From: Candidatus Aphodomonas merdavium
Lineage (GTDB): Bacteria; Bacillota; Clostridia; Christensenellales; Aristaeellaceae
Assembly: GCA_018715585.1 (NCBI GenBank)
Contig: DVLH01000110.1
Span: forward strand, 1 to 23,113
DNA: 23,113 nt
Reading direction: 5' to 3'
In this document: in pieces, positions 6,762 through 14,348 of the stretch
Layout of the letters: each line of letters begins with the position of its first letter
Position numbering within the stretch: the first letter of the stretch is position 1
Program-made: the position numbers and the translations under genes
The notes under the pieces: model-generated
Databases searched by the model: none
What the model was told of the DNA's origin: nothing
Seen by the model: only the letters and a program-made list of their open reading frames with translations

Positions 6762-7348
6762 TGGAAATCACCCAAACAGACCGCGCCCTTTGGGCACAGG
6801 GCATCGCTTTTGCCGGCATTGACGAGGCAGGGCGCGGCCCGCTGGCAGGCCCCGTAGCGGCGGGCTGCTGCGTCATGCCCGCATCGCCGCTGCTGGAAGG
6901 GGTGGATGACTCCAAAAAGCTTTCCGCCCAAAAGCGCGAGGCGCTCTATGATCAAATCCTTTCCACCGCCGTTTTTGCCAACGTCGGCTACGCCAGCGTG
7001 GAGGAGATCAATTCGCTCAACATCCTGGAAGCCACGCGGCTTGCCATGGCACGCGCGGCAGAGGGCGCGCCATGCGGCCTTTTCCTGCTGGACGCGATGG
7101 AGGGCGTTGCGTTGCCCGGCGAATGCCGTTCCATCGTCCATGGCGACGCGCTGTGCTATTCCATCGCGGCCGCGTCCATCCTGGCCAAGGTCTCCCGGGA
7201 CAGGCTCATGGGCGAGCTGGACGCGCAATACCCGCAGTACGGCTTTGCCAAGCATAAAGGTTACGGCACGCGGGAACATATTGCTGCGCTGCGGCAATAC
7301 GGCCCCTGCGCTGCGCACCGCGCGCTGTTCGTGCGCAATTTTCTATGA
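6734..7348 (+). CDS. rnhB: Ribonuclease HII
   Basis: 204 residues. It cuts RNA in RNA-DNA hybrids, especially single ribonucleotides in DNA. The motif GIDEAGRGPLAGPV places catalytic D30 and E31; D120 is in FLLDAMEG; the last acidic residue is D156 in KVSRDRL. The substrate-sensing pattern DDSKKLS is present. The GTG at 6734 was chosen because GGAGG lies 7 bases upstream. An ATG at 6761 overlaps the rbgA stop and would also keep the catalytic core, but has no ribosome site of its own. It is shorter than Bacillus RNase HII (255) and about the length of the E. coli enzyme. The stop overlaps the yraN start by 4 bases. Confidence 0.96.
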   Translation: MRKSPHERLMEITQTDRALWAQGIAFAGIDEAGRGPLAGPVAAGCCVMPASPLLEGVDDSKKLSAQKREALYDQILSTAVFANVGYASVEEINSLNILEATRLAMARAAEGAPCGLFLLDAMEGVALPGECRSIVHGDALCYSIAAASILAKVSRDRLMGELDAQYPQYGFAKHKGYGTREHIAALRQYGPCAAHRALFVRNFL

Positions 7349-7710
7349 ACGCCCCGGGCAAGCGCGCTGAAGACGCGGCGGCAGCTTTTTTACAAAAAAA
7401 CGGTTTTGAAATCCTTGCGCGCAACTTCACCGTGCGCGGTGCGGAAATCGACATCGTCGCACGGGAAAAGGGGTGCATCGTCTTTGTAGAAGTGAAAGCA
7501 TCTTTCACGCGCAGCGCTGCCCATGGCGCGCCGCGCGAGCGCGTTACGCCTGCCAAACAGCGGCGTATTGGCATGGCGGCGCTGTTGTATTTGCAGCGTT
7601 ATGCCCTCTATGACACGTCCGTGCGTTTCGACGTGGTGGAGGTCTTTCCCCAAAGCATTGTGCTGTTGCGCAATGCGTTTGTTTTTCAGCCCCCAATTGA
7701 AAAAAATTAA
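7345..7710 (+). CDS. yraN: YraN/UPF0102 family predicted nuclease
   Basis: 121 residues, the usual size. The family has a restriction-endonuclease-like fold; its role is not settled. The core is visible: KRAEDAAAAFLQKNGFEILA, then the acidic pattern E-I-D-I-V followed by I-V-F-V-E-V-K-A, which matches the E...D...ExK arrangement of that nuclease fold. The start overlaps the rnhB stop (ATGA), as it commonly does in Firmicutes and suggesting coupling. About 125 bases follow before the next gene. They hold an AAAAAA-GGCG-TTTTTT hairpin (7793-7808), which could weakly stop or pause transcription. Confidence 0.92.
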   Translation: MNAPGKRAEDAAAAFLQKNGFEILARNFTVRGAEIDIVAREKGCIVFVEVKASFTRSAAHGAPRERVTPAKQRRIGMAALLYLQRYALYDTSVRFDVVEVFPQSIVLLRNAFVFQPPIEKN

Positions 7711-7835
7711 CAGCGATTTCTTCCATTTGGGGACGTATAGAGGCTTGAATCCCGTTGGATAGTACAGGAGAGTAAATACGTGGAAACCCAATAAAAAAGG
7801 CGTTTTTTCCAAAGCGACGAATGTCGGAGGCACTT

Positions 7836-10800
7836 ATGCGTCGAATCCTTTTGGTCCTCATGTGTATTCTGTTCCTTTTTGCACCGTGCGCAGGTGCGGA
7901 GGGCAACCTGCTCGTCAACGGCGATTTTTCGTCCCTTGAAAACGGGATGCCCACCGCCTGGAGCCAGGAAGCCTGGCTGTACGATGCGGGCATCACGTAT
8001 TTTTCAACCGCAACGGACGGTCCGGACGGCGCCAACTGCGTTGTGGTGGAAAACGTCGCCTCCAACGACGCACGCTTTGTGCAGAGCGTAACGGTTGAGC
8101 CGGAGACGATCTATCATTTAAGCGGATACGTGCGCGCCGAAGGAATCCCTGAAACGGCTGCGGGCGCAGGCTTTTCCGTCATGCTCAGCTATGCGACTTT
8201 TCCCCAGGTTTGGGACACGGCGGGCGAATGGGTGCGCCTGGACAGCTATTTCCGCACGGATATCGATCAGACGCAAATCGTTATCGGCGTGCGCCTGGGC
8301 GATTACAGTGCCGACAACACCGGCAAAGCGTCCTTTGCCTCCGTCAGCCTGGAAAAGGCGGACAGCGTCCCCGAAGGCGCCACGCTGATTCAGCTTACCG
8401 ACTACTCTCAATACGACTATGTGCAGGAACCGCTCCCAAGCGTGGAAGAAACGGACGAGCAGGCGGGCATTCTGCGCTGGGGCGTGCTGTTCCTGGCGGT
8501 CTGCTTCGTGCTGTGGCTGCTTAAAAACAAAACGGTCTATTCCCCCAAGCTGCTCTTTGGGCTGCTGCTTGTCTTTGCGTTTGTGCTGCGCCTGATCATC
8601 GCAGCCCTGTGCATGGGCTACGAAACGGACAACGGCTGTTTTTACTGGTGGGCGCGCTGGATGTATGAGGCCGGGCCCGCCGGCTTCTACGACACCGCCA
8701 CGTTCTGCGATTATCCCCCGGGATATCTGTATTTGCTCTGGCCTGCCGGCCTTTTGCTCAACGCCTTTGGCCTGTCCGACACGGCGGAGCCTCTGGCGCG
8801 CATCATCCTGCGCTTTGTGCCCATCCTCTGCGACCTTGGCGCCGTCTATCTGATTTGGCGCCTGGCGCGCAAAAAGCTGAGCGAAACGGCGGCGCTGCTG
8901 CTGGCAGCGCTCTACGCGCTCTCGCCCGCCGTGCTCATCGACAGCGCGGCGTGGGGCCAGGTGGACGCGGTGCTGGCGCTTGGCCTGCTCGCCACGGTGT
9001 TGCTGGTGCAGCAAGGGCGCTGGGAGGCGGCGCTGCCCGTCTTTACCGTCACCGTTTTGATGAAGCCCCAAGCGCTGATCGTAGCGCCGCTGGGCCTGCT
9101 TGCCCTCGTGCTGCACCGCAGCGCGTGGCGGAGGTGGCTCAAAGGGATTGGCATTGCACTGGCGGTGGGCGTTGTCATGCTGCTGCCCTTTGCATGGGGC
9201 CGTCCCATCACGTGGATTTTCACGCAGTATTCCACCACCCTATCCTCTTACTCCTATGCCACGGTAAACGCACCCAACCTCTATTACCTGCTCGGCGCGA
9301 ACTGGGCGCCGCTGGACAGCAGCTTTTCGCTGATCTCCTACGGCACGCTTGGCACGGTGCTGACCGTCGCCAGCGTAGCCACGGCACTTTTCATCTACCT
9401 GCGCGGCGGAAAGGAGCGCGATTTGGCGCTCGCCGGGGCGATGTGCTACATCCTTCTTTACCTATTTGGTACGATGATGCACGAACGCTATCTTTTCCCG
9501 GCGCTTGCGCTGTTGTTGGTGGCCTATGTGCGCCGCCGCGATGTGCGGCTGCTGATTGCGTTTGTGGGATACTCCTTCACGCTGTATTGCAACTGCGCGC
9601 TGGTGCTGCGCGATCTACACCTGGCCGTCGGTTTCGGCCTGCCGGGGATGGCGCTTTCGGTGGCGAACCTCGCGCTGGGCGGGCTGTGCCTCTGGACGGC
9701 GTTTGACAAGCGGACGCTGCCGCTTGGCGATTTCTTCAAGCATGGCAAGCCCAGCGAAAGCGATCAGCTCGATCCTTTCCGGCAGCGGTCGCAGTGCCTG
9801 CCGCGCGTCAAGCGCCGCCATGTGCTGGCCATCACCGTGCTCACGCTCGTGTATGCGCTCATCGCGTTCATCGGCCTGGGGTCCACGGTTGCCCCGCAAA
9901 CGCTCTGGACGAGCACGGGCGCCCAGGAGACGGTCGTGTTTGACCTGGGCGAGAGCCGTACGTTCAACGTGCTCTACTACGGCGGCATTTCCTCGCGCAG
10001 CTTTAGCCTCTCCTTCTCCGACGACGGAGAAAACTGGTCCGACCCGGCGCCGGCCCATCTGGATACAGGGCTTTGTTTCCGCTGGCAATATCTGACGCAG
10101 CCCGTGCTGGCGGCAGACGGGGGAATCTCCTCTTGGAACAGCACGCCGCTGCTGGAATCCGGCCGGTATGTGCGCCTGGTGGCCGACGGCCCGGCGGTAT
10201 CGGTGATGGAAATCGTCTTCCGCACGGAAGACGGCGAGGTGCTCCCCGTCGTCTCCGCAACGAGCGAAGGGGCGCGCGCCGAAAACGCCAGCGATCCCTA
10301 CCTGCTCGTCGATGAGCCGCAGACCGTCTGCGACGAGCCGAGCTACTACAACGGCACGTATTTCGACGAAATCTATCACGCGCGCACGGGCTATGAGTTC
10401 CTGCACGGCCTCTCAACCTATGAATGGACGCACCCGCCGCTTGGCAAGATCTTTATCATGCTGGGCATCAAGCTGTTTGGGATGACGCCGTTTGGCTGGC
10501 GGTTTTCCGGCGCGCTCACGGGCGTTTTGATGATACCGGCGATGTACCTGCTCGGCCTGGTGCTGCTGAAAAAGCCGCGCTGGGCCCTGTTGGTGGCATT
10601 CCTGATGGCGTTTGACATGATGCACCTGACGCAGACGCGCATTGCCACCATCGACAGCTATGCGGTGTTCTTCATCATCCTGATGTATCTTTGCATGTTC
10701 TGCTATCTGCGCATGAACCTGCTGCGCGACAGATACAAAGTGTTGATCCCGCTGAGCCTGAGCGGGCTGTTCATGGGGCTGGGCTGGGCAACCAAATGGA

Positions 10801-11636
10801 TCTGCTTCTACTCGAGCGTGGGGCTGGCGGTGCTGTTCTTCTACAGCGTTTTCCTGCGTGTACGCGAGTGGCGCTACTGCATGCGGCAAGGAGGCGCGCT
10901 GGCAGAGCGGGCGCAGGATTTCCCCAAGCTGCTCGCCGTCACGCTGCTGACGTGCGTCGGCGTGTTTGTGATCATTCCTTTCTTCATCTATTATTTCAGC
11001 TATATCCCGCACTTCCGTTGGGAGGGCGGGCTGACATGGCAGCGCTTCTGGCAGACGCAGGTGGACATGTACAACTACCACACGGGCCTTGTAGACGATC
11101 ACGCCTTCCAGTCCCCGTGGTATGAGTGGCCGCTCATCCTCAAGCCCATGTATTTCTACGACGGCAAGCCGTTTGTCAAGGAGGGATACGTTGCCTCCAT
11201 CATGTGCATGGGCAACCCGGCCGTATGGTGGGTTGGGTTTGCGGCGCTGCTGTACGTGCTCTGGCGTTTCATCCAAAACGCGCGCAGCCATGCGCTTAGC
11301 AAAGACCTGGCGCCAGGGCTGATCCTGGCCGGCTTTGCGGCCCAATACTTGCCCTGGGTGCTCGTCCCGCGCTCGATGTTCATCTACCACTACTTCGGCA
11401 GCCTGCCATTCGTCATGGCTGCCACGGGCTATGTGTTTAGCCGCCTGTACGAGCACAACGCACATAAAACGCGCACGCTGACCATCGTCTATTGCGCGGT
11501 TACCGTCGCGCTTTTCATCGCTTTCTATCCTATCGCCACGGGCGTTCAGTTCCCGCGGGCGTGGGCGGACTTGATCAACTGGTTCAGCTTCTTGAAGCTG
11601 CCCGGATGGGTATACCGGGGCTGGCTGTATTACTAA
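7836..11636 (+). CDS. Giant membrane glycosyltransferase: two GT-C (PMT-like) units with two extracytoplasmic sugar-binding-like domains
   Basis: 1266 residues. It opens with a signal peptide (RRILLVLMCILFLFAPCAGA). Residues about 22-205 look like a carbohydrate-binding jelly-roll (NLLVNGDFSS... start). A membrane segment at about 215-235 leads to a first multi-span GT-C region (about 245-640) with an acidic YETDN site (D265) and YPPGYLYLLW. A further membrane segment precedes an extracytoplasmic discoidin-like domain (about 685-815; FDLGESRTFNVLYYGG, then FSLSFSDDGENW). The last 430 residues are a protein-mannosyltransferase-like unit with TYFDEIYHAR (D844, E845) and THPPLGK. Such enzymes transfer sugars from polyprenyl-phosphate outside the membrane; the acceptor is unknown. 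The ATG at 7836 has GGAGG 5 bases upstream. Its stop overlaps the comM ribosome site. Domain names are by eye. Confidence 0.87.
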   Translation: MRRILLVLMCILFLFAPCAGAEGNLLVNGDFSSLENGMPTAWSQEAWLYDAGITYFSTATDGPDGANCVVVENVASNDARFVQSVTVEPETIYHLSGYVRAEGIPETAAGAGFSVMLSYATFPQVWDTAGEWVRLDSYFRTDIDQTQIVIGVRLGDYSADNTGKASFASVSLEKADSVPEGATLIQLTDYSQYDYVQEPLPSVEETDEQAGILRWGVLFLAVCFVLWLLKNKTVYSPKLLFGLLLVFAFVLRLIIAALCMGYETDNGCFYWWARWMYEAGPAGFYDTATFCDYPPGYLYLLWPAGLLLNAFGLSDTAEPLARIILRFVPILCDLGAVYLIWRLARKKLSETAALLLAALYALSPAVLIDSAAWGQVDAVLALGLLATVLLVQQGRWEAALPVFTVTVLMKPQALIVAPLGLLALVLHRSAWRRWLKGIGIALAVGVVMLLPFAWGRPITWIFTQYSTTLSSYSYATVNAPNLYYLLGANWAPLDSSFSLISYGTLGTVLTVASVATALFIYLRGGKERDLALAGAMCYILLYLFGTMMHERYLFPALALLLVAYVRRRDVRLLIAFVGYSFTLYCNCALVLRDLHLAVGFGLPGMALSVANLALGGLCLWTAFDKRTLPLGDFFKHGKPSESDQLDPFRQRSQCLPRVKRRHVLAITVLTLVYALIAFIGLGSTVAPQTLWTSTGAQETVVFDLGESRTFNVLYYGGISSRSFSLSFSDDGENWSDPAPAHLDTGLCFRWQYLTQPVLAADGGISSWNSTPLLESGRYVRLVADGPAVSVMEIVFRTEDGEVLPVVSATSEGARAENASDPYLLVDEPQTVCDEPSYYNGTYFDEIYHARTGYEFLHGLSTYEWTHPPLGKIFIMLGIKLFGMTPFGWRFSGALTGVLMIPAMYLLGLVLLKKPRWALLVAFLMAFDMMHLTQTRIATIDSYAVFFIILMYLCMFCYLRMNLLRDRYKVLIPLSLSGLFMGLGWATKWICFYSSVGLAVLFFYSVFLRVREWRYCMRQGGALAERAQDFPKLLAVTLLTCVGVFVIIPFFIYYFSYIPHFRWEGGLTWQRFWQTQVDMYNYHTGLVDDHAFQSPWYEWPLILKPMYFYDGKPFVKEGYVASIMCMGNPAVWWVGFAALLYVLWRFIQNARSHALSKDLAPGLILAGFAAQYLPWVLVPRSMFIYHYFGSLPFVMAATGYVFSRLYEHNAHKTRTLTIVYCAVTVALFIAFYPIATGVQFPRAWADLINWFSFLKLPGWVYRGWLYY

Positions 11637-11648
11637 GGAGGGTGTTTC

Positions 11649-13178
11649 ATGCTCGCGCGCGTATTTTCCTTCGCGCTGGACGGCATTGACGGCTATCTTG
11701 TGTCGGTCGAAGCGAATGTGACGGGCGGCATGCCCGGCTTCGAGCTGGTCGGCCTGCCTGATGCCGCCGTGCGCGAATCGCGCGAGCGGGTGCGCGCTGC
11801 GCTGCAAAACAGCGGCTTTACGCCGCCGTTTACCCGCGTCACCGTCAACCTCGCCCCTGCCGACATCAAAAAGACCGGCCCCTCCTTTGATCTGCCCATC
11901 GCGCTGGCCATTCTCTATGCCTCCGGGCAAATCGCGGGGGAACCGCCGCAGGATCTGGTGCTGCTGGGCGAGCTTTCGCTGGGCGGGGAGCTGCTGCCCG
12001 TGCGCGGGGCGCTGTCCATGGCGCTGGCAGCGCTCAAGCGCGGCTACCGGCGGCTGCTTGTCCCCGCTGCCAATGCGCCGGAGTTGGCTTGCGCCGAAGG
12101 CGCGCAGGTGTTGCCCGGACGGACGCTGCGCCAGGTGGCAGATGCGCTGGGCGGGGGCGCGCCCATCTCTCCACAGCCGTCCGTGCCTTTTGCCAGCCTC
12201 CTGCATGAACGGACGGAAGCGAACGATCTTTCGTCGGTCATCGGTCAAACCGCCGCCAAGCGCGCGCTGGAGATCGCCGCCGCGGGAGGGCATTCGCTGC
12301 TGCTCGTAGGGCCGCCGGGCACGGGCAAGACGATGCTGGCGCGCTGCCTGCCCGGCCTGCTGCCGGAAATGACGCTGGAGGAGTCGCTCGAGACGACGCG
12401 CATTCACAGCGCCGCAGGGCTGTTGCCGCCGGGAACGGGCTTGTTGACGGAGCGCCCGTTCCGCGCGCCGCACCATTCCGCATCGCTGGCAGCGCTCGTG
12501 GGCGGCGGGCGGGACGCACGGCCGGGCGAAATCACGCTGGCCCACAACGGCGTCCTCTTCCTGGACGAACTGCCGGAATTTCAGCGCAGCGCGCTGGACG
12601 GCATGCGGCAGCCGCTGGAGGACGGCTTCGTCTCCATCGTCCGCGCCAACAGCCGCGCGCGCTACCCCGCCAAGGCGATGCTCGTCGCATCGATGAACCC
12701 CTGCCCCTGCGGCTACCTCGGCTCGCGCACGCGCGCCTGCCGTTGCGCGCCCCAGGCCATCGCCCGCTACCAAAGCCGCATCTCCGGCCCGTTGCTGGAC
12801 CGCATCGACCTGCGCGTGGAAGTCGGCGAGGTCCTGCAAAGCTCCTCGCTCTGCCCTGAAAAGAGCGAAACGAGCGCCGCCGTGCGTGAACGCGTCAAGC
12901 AGGCGCGCGCGCTTGAACAGCAGCGCTATGCCGGGCTGGGTTTTTACGCCAACGCACAAATCGATGCCCGGCAGCTGGAACGCTTTTGCCACCTTGACGC
13001 TGCGGGCGAACGCCTGTTGGCCGCCGCGTCGGCTCGCTGGGGGCTTTCCATGCGCGGACGCGCCCGCGTACAGAAAGTTGCCCGCACCATCGCAGACCTG
13101 GCCGGCAGCCAGCAATTGCTTGCAGAGCATGTCGCCGAAGCGCTGCAATACCGCCTGGGTGGAACAGGAGGGCGTTGA
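11649..13178 (+). CDS. comM: ComM/YifB family Mg-chelatase-like AAA+ ATPase
   Basis: 509 residues, normal length. ComM is a hexameric helicase that promotes branch migration during natural transformation in species where it has been studied. The N-terminal domain (about 1-170) begins LARVFSFALDGIDGYLVSVE and has the family run GMPGFELVGLPDAAVRESRE. Walker A is GPPGTGKT at 221-228, followed by MLARCLPGLLPEM; Walker B is VLFLDELPEF. A cysteine cluster NPCPCGYLG...RACRC and SGPLLDRIDLRVEV follow. The C-terminal lid ends in the usual QLLAEHVAEALQYR. The ATG at 11649 has AAGGAGGG overlapping the preceding stop. dprA begins 1 base after its stop, so these two transformation-linked genes are probably co-translated. 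Confidence 0.95.
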   Translation: MLARVFSFALDGIDGYLVSVEANVTGGMPGFELVGLPDAAVRESRERVRAALQNSGFTPPFTRVTVNLAPADIKKTGPSFDLPIALAILYASGQIAGEPPQDLVLLGELSLGGELLPVRGALSMALAALKRGYRRLLVPAANAPELACAEGAQVLPGRTLRQVADALGGGAPISPQPSVPFASLLHERTEANDLSSVIGQTAAKRALEIAAAGGHSLLLVGPPGTGKTMLARCLPGLLPEMTLEESLETTRIHSAAGLLPPGTGLLTERPFRAPHHSASLAALVGGGRDARPGEITLAHNGVLFLDELPEFQRSALDGMRQPLEDGFVSIVRANSRARYPAKAMLVASMNPCPCGYLGSRTRACRCAPQAIARYQSRISGPLLDRIDLRVEVGEVLQSSSLCPEKSETSAAVRERVKQARALEQQRYAGLGFYANAQIDARQLERFCHLDAAGERLLAAASARWGLSMRGRARVQKVARTIADLAGSQQLLAEHVAEALQYRLGGTGGR

Positions 13179-13179
13179 C

Positions 13180-14280
13180 ATGGGATATACCAAGGAGCAA
13201 GAGGCATGGATCTGGCTGTCCAGCGTGCGCAAGCTGGGAACGCAGCGGTTTCACCTGCTGTTGGAACGCTATGGCTCTGCGCAGGCCGTTTGGGACTTGC
13301 CTGCGGAAGAGACTGCTTTCCTGGGCAAAGCGGCCAACGGCGCACTGCAGCAGGCGCGCACGGATGAATACCGCAGCGCGCTCTTTGCGTCGATGGAGCA
13401 CTGCGGCGCCGTCGCCATTACGCAGGAAGATGCCGAATACCCGCCGCTGCTGCTCGAAATACCGGATGCGCCGCCTACGCTTTACGTGCGTGGGCGCAAG
13501 GCGCTCGGCGACAGCCGCACCGTCGCCATCGTCGGCTCGCGCAACTGCACCCCCTACGGCACCCGCGTTGCCCGCAGGCTTGCAAGGGAGCTTGCGCAGA
13601 TGGGCGTCACGATTGTCTCCGGCTTTGCGCGCGGCATTGACAGCGAAGCGCACCGCGGCGCGGCGGAGGTTGGAGGCCGCACGGTGGCCGTGTTCGGCAG
13701 CGGTGTGGACGTCGTCTACCCGCCGGAAAACCTCGCGCTCGCCGATGCGCTGCTCGAGGCGGGAGGCAGCATCGTCTCTGCCAGTTTGCCCGGGGTGCCG
13801 CCCGTCCCTACAGTGTTTCCCGCTCGCAACCGCATCATCAGCGGGATGAGCGAGGCGACGGTGCTCGTGGAAGCCAGCCGCAGTTCCGGCGCAATGCTGA
13901 CGGCGGATTTCGCCCTCGCCCAGGGCCGGGAGCTCTTCGCCGTACCCGGGCAGGTAGATCAAATCTACAGCGAGGGAACGCACTGGCTCATCCGCTCGCG
14001 CGGGGCGCGGCTGCTCACCTGCGCGGCCGACCTGGCGGTGGATCTGGGCTGGCAAGATTTATCGCTTTTTCATCCGCAGCCGCCCCGTAGTGCAGAGGTA
14101 CTTCCCTTAAGCCTACAGCAGCAAGCGCTGTGGAACCTGCTCGCCGCAGGGCCGATGGACGCCGATGAGCTGCCCGCCGCGCTCGGCCTGTCTGCCTCGC
14201 AGGTGAATTCGCTCTTGACAGAGATGGAGATTCAGGGAATAATAATACAGTCTCCCGGCCGCCGGGTAGAACGCGCCTGA
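13180..14280 (+). CDS. dprA: DNA processing protein DprA
   Basis: 366 residues. DprA binds incoming single-stranded DNA and loads RecA during transformation; it is also kept in many bacteria not known to be competent. The Rossmann-like core (about 105-310) shows TVAIVGSRNCTPYG, then SGFARGIDSEAHRGA, then TVAVFGSGVDVVYPPEN, then FPARNRIISGMSEATVLVEA, then AVPGQVDQIYSEGTHWLI. An N-terminal helix-hairpin region (about 1-70) and a C-terminal winged helix (about 305-366, LPAALGLSASQVNSLLTEME) are present. The segment before FPARNRIIS reads SASLPGVPPVPT, less like the common SE-x-PPG. The ATG at 13180 follows AGGAGGG (13166-13172). The adjacent topA and comM match the Firmicute arrangement. Confidence 0.95.
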   Translation: MGYTKEQEAWIWLSSVRKLGTQRFHLLLERYGSAQAVWDLPAEETAFLGKAANGALQQARTDEYRSALFASMEHCGAVAITQEDAEYPPLLLEIPDAPPTLYVRGRKALGDSRTVAIVGSRNCTPYGTRVARRLARELAQMGVTIVSGFARGIDSEAHRGAAEVGGRTVAVFGSGVDVVYPPENLALADALLEAGGSIVSASLPGVPPVPTVFPARNRIISGMSEATVLVEASRSSGAMLTADFALAQGRELFAVPGQVDQIYSEGTHWLIRSRGARLLTCAADLAVDLGWQDLSLFHPQPPRSAEVLPLSLQQQALWNLLAAGPMDADELPAALGLSASQVNSLLTEMEIQGIIIQSPGRRVERA

Positions 14281-14348
14281 TAAAGGCATCCCTTTTTAGC
14301 ACGGCTCCGCTTGTACAAGTGGCAGCCATAAAGAAAGGATATTAGGCA

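Noticed and set aside
7781..7811. Terminator before the glycosyltransferase gene
   Set aside because: The hairpin (AAAAAA-GGCG-TTTTTT) is all A-T paired and weak. It may slow transcription, but I do not call it a terminator.
12886..13179. Longer DprA starting upstream inside comM
   Set aside because: The extension reads through comM in another frame and has no ribosome site. AGGAGGG lies directly upstream of the ATG at 13180.
10413..13232. 939-residue minus-strand open frame
   Set aside because: It lies entirely opposite the glycosyltransferase 3' part and comM, both with clear domains. The translation is rich in His, Arg, Gln and Ala, as expected from the complement of GC-rich coding DNA.
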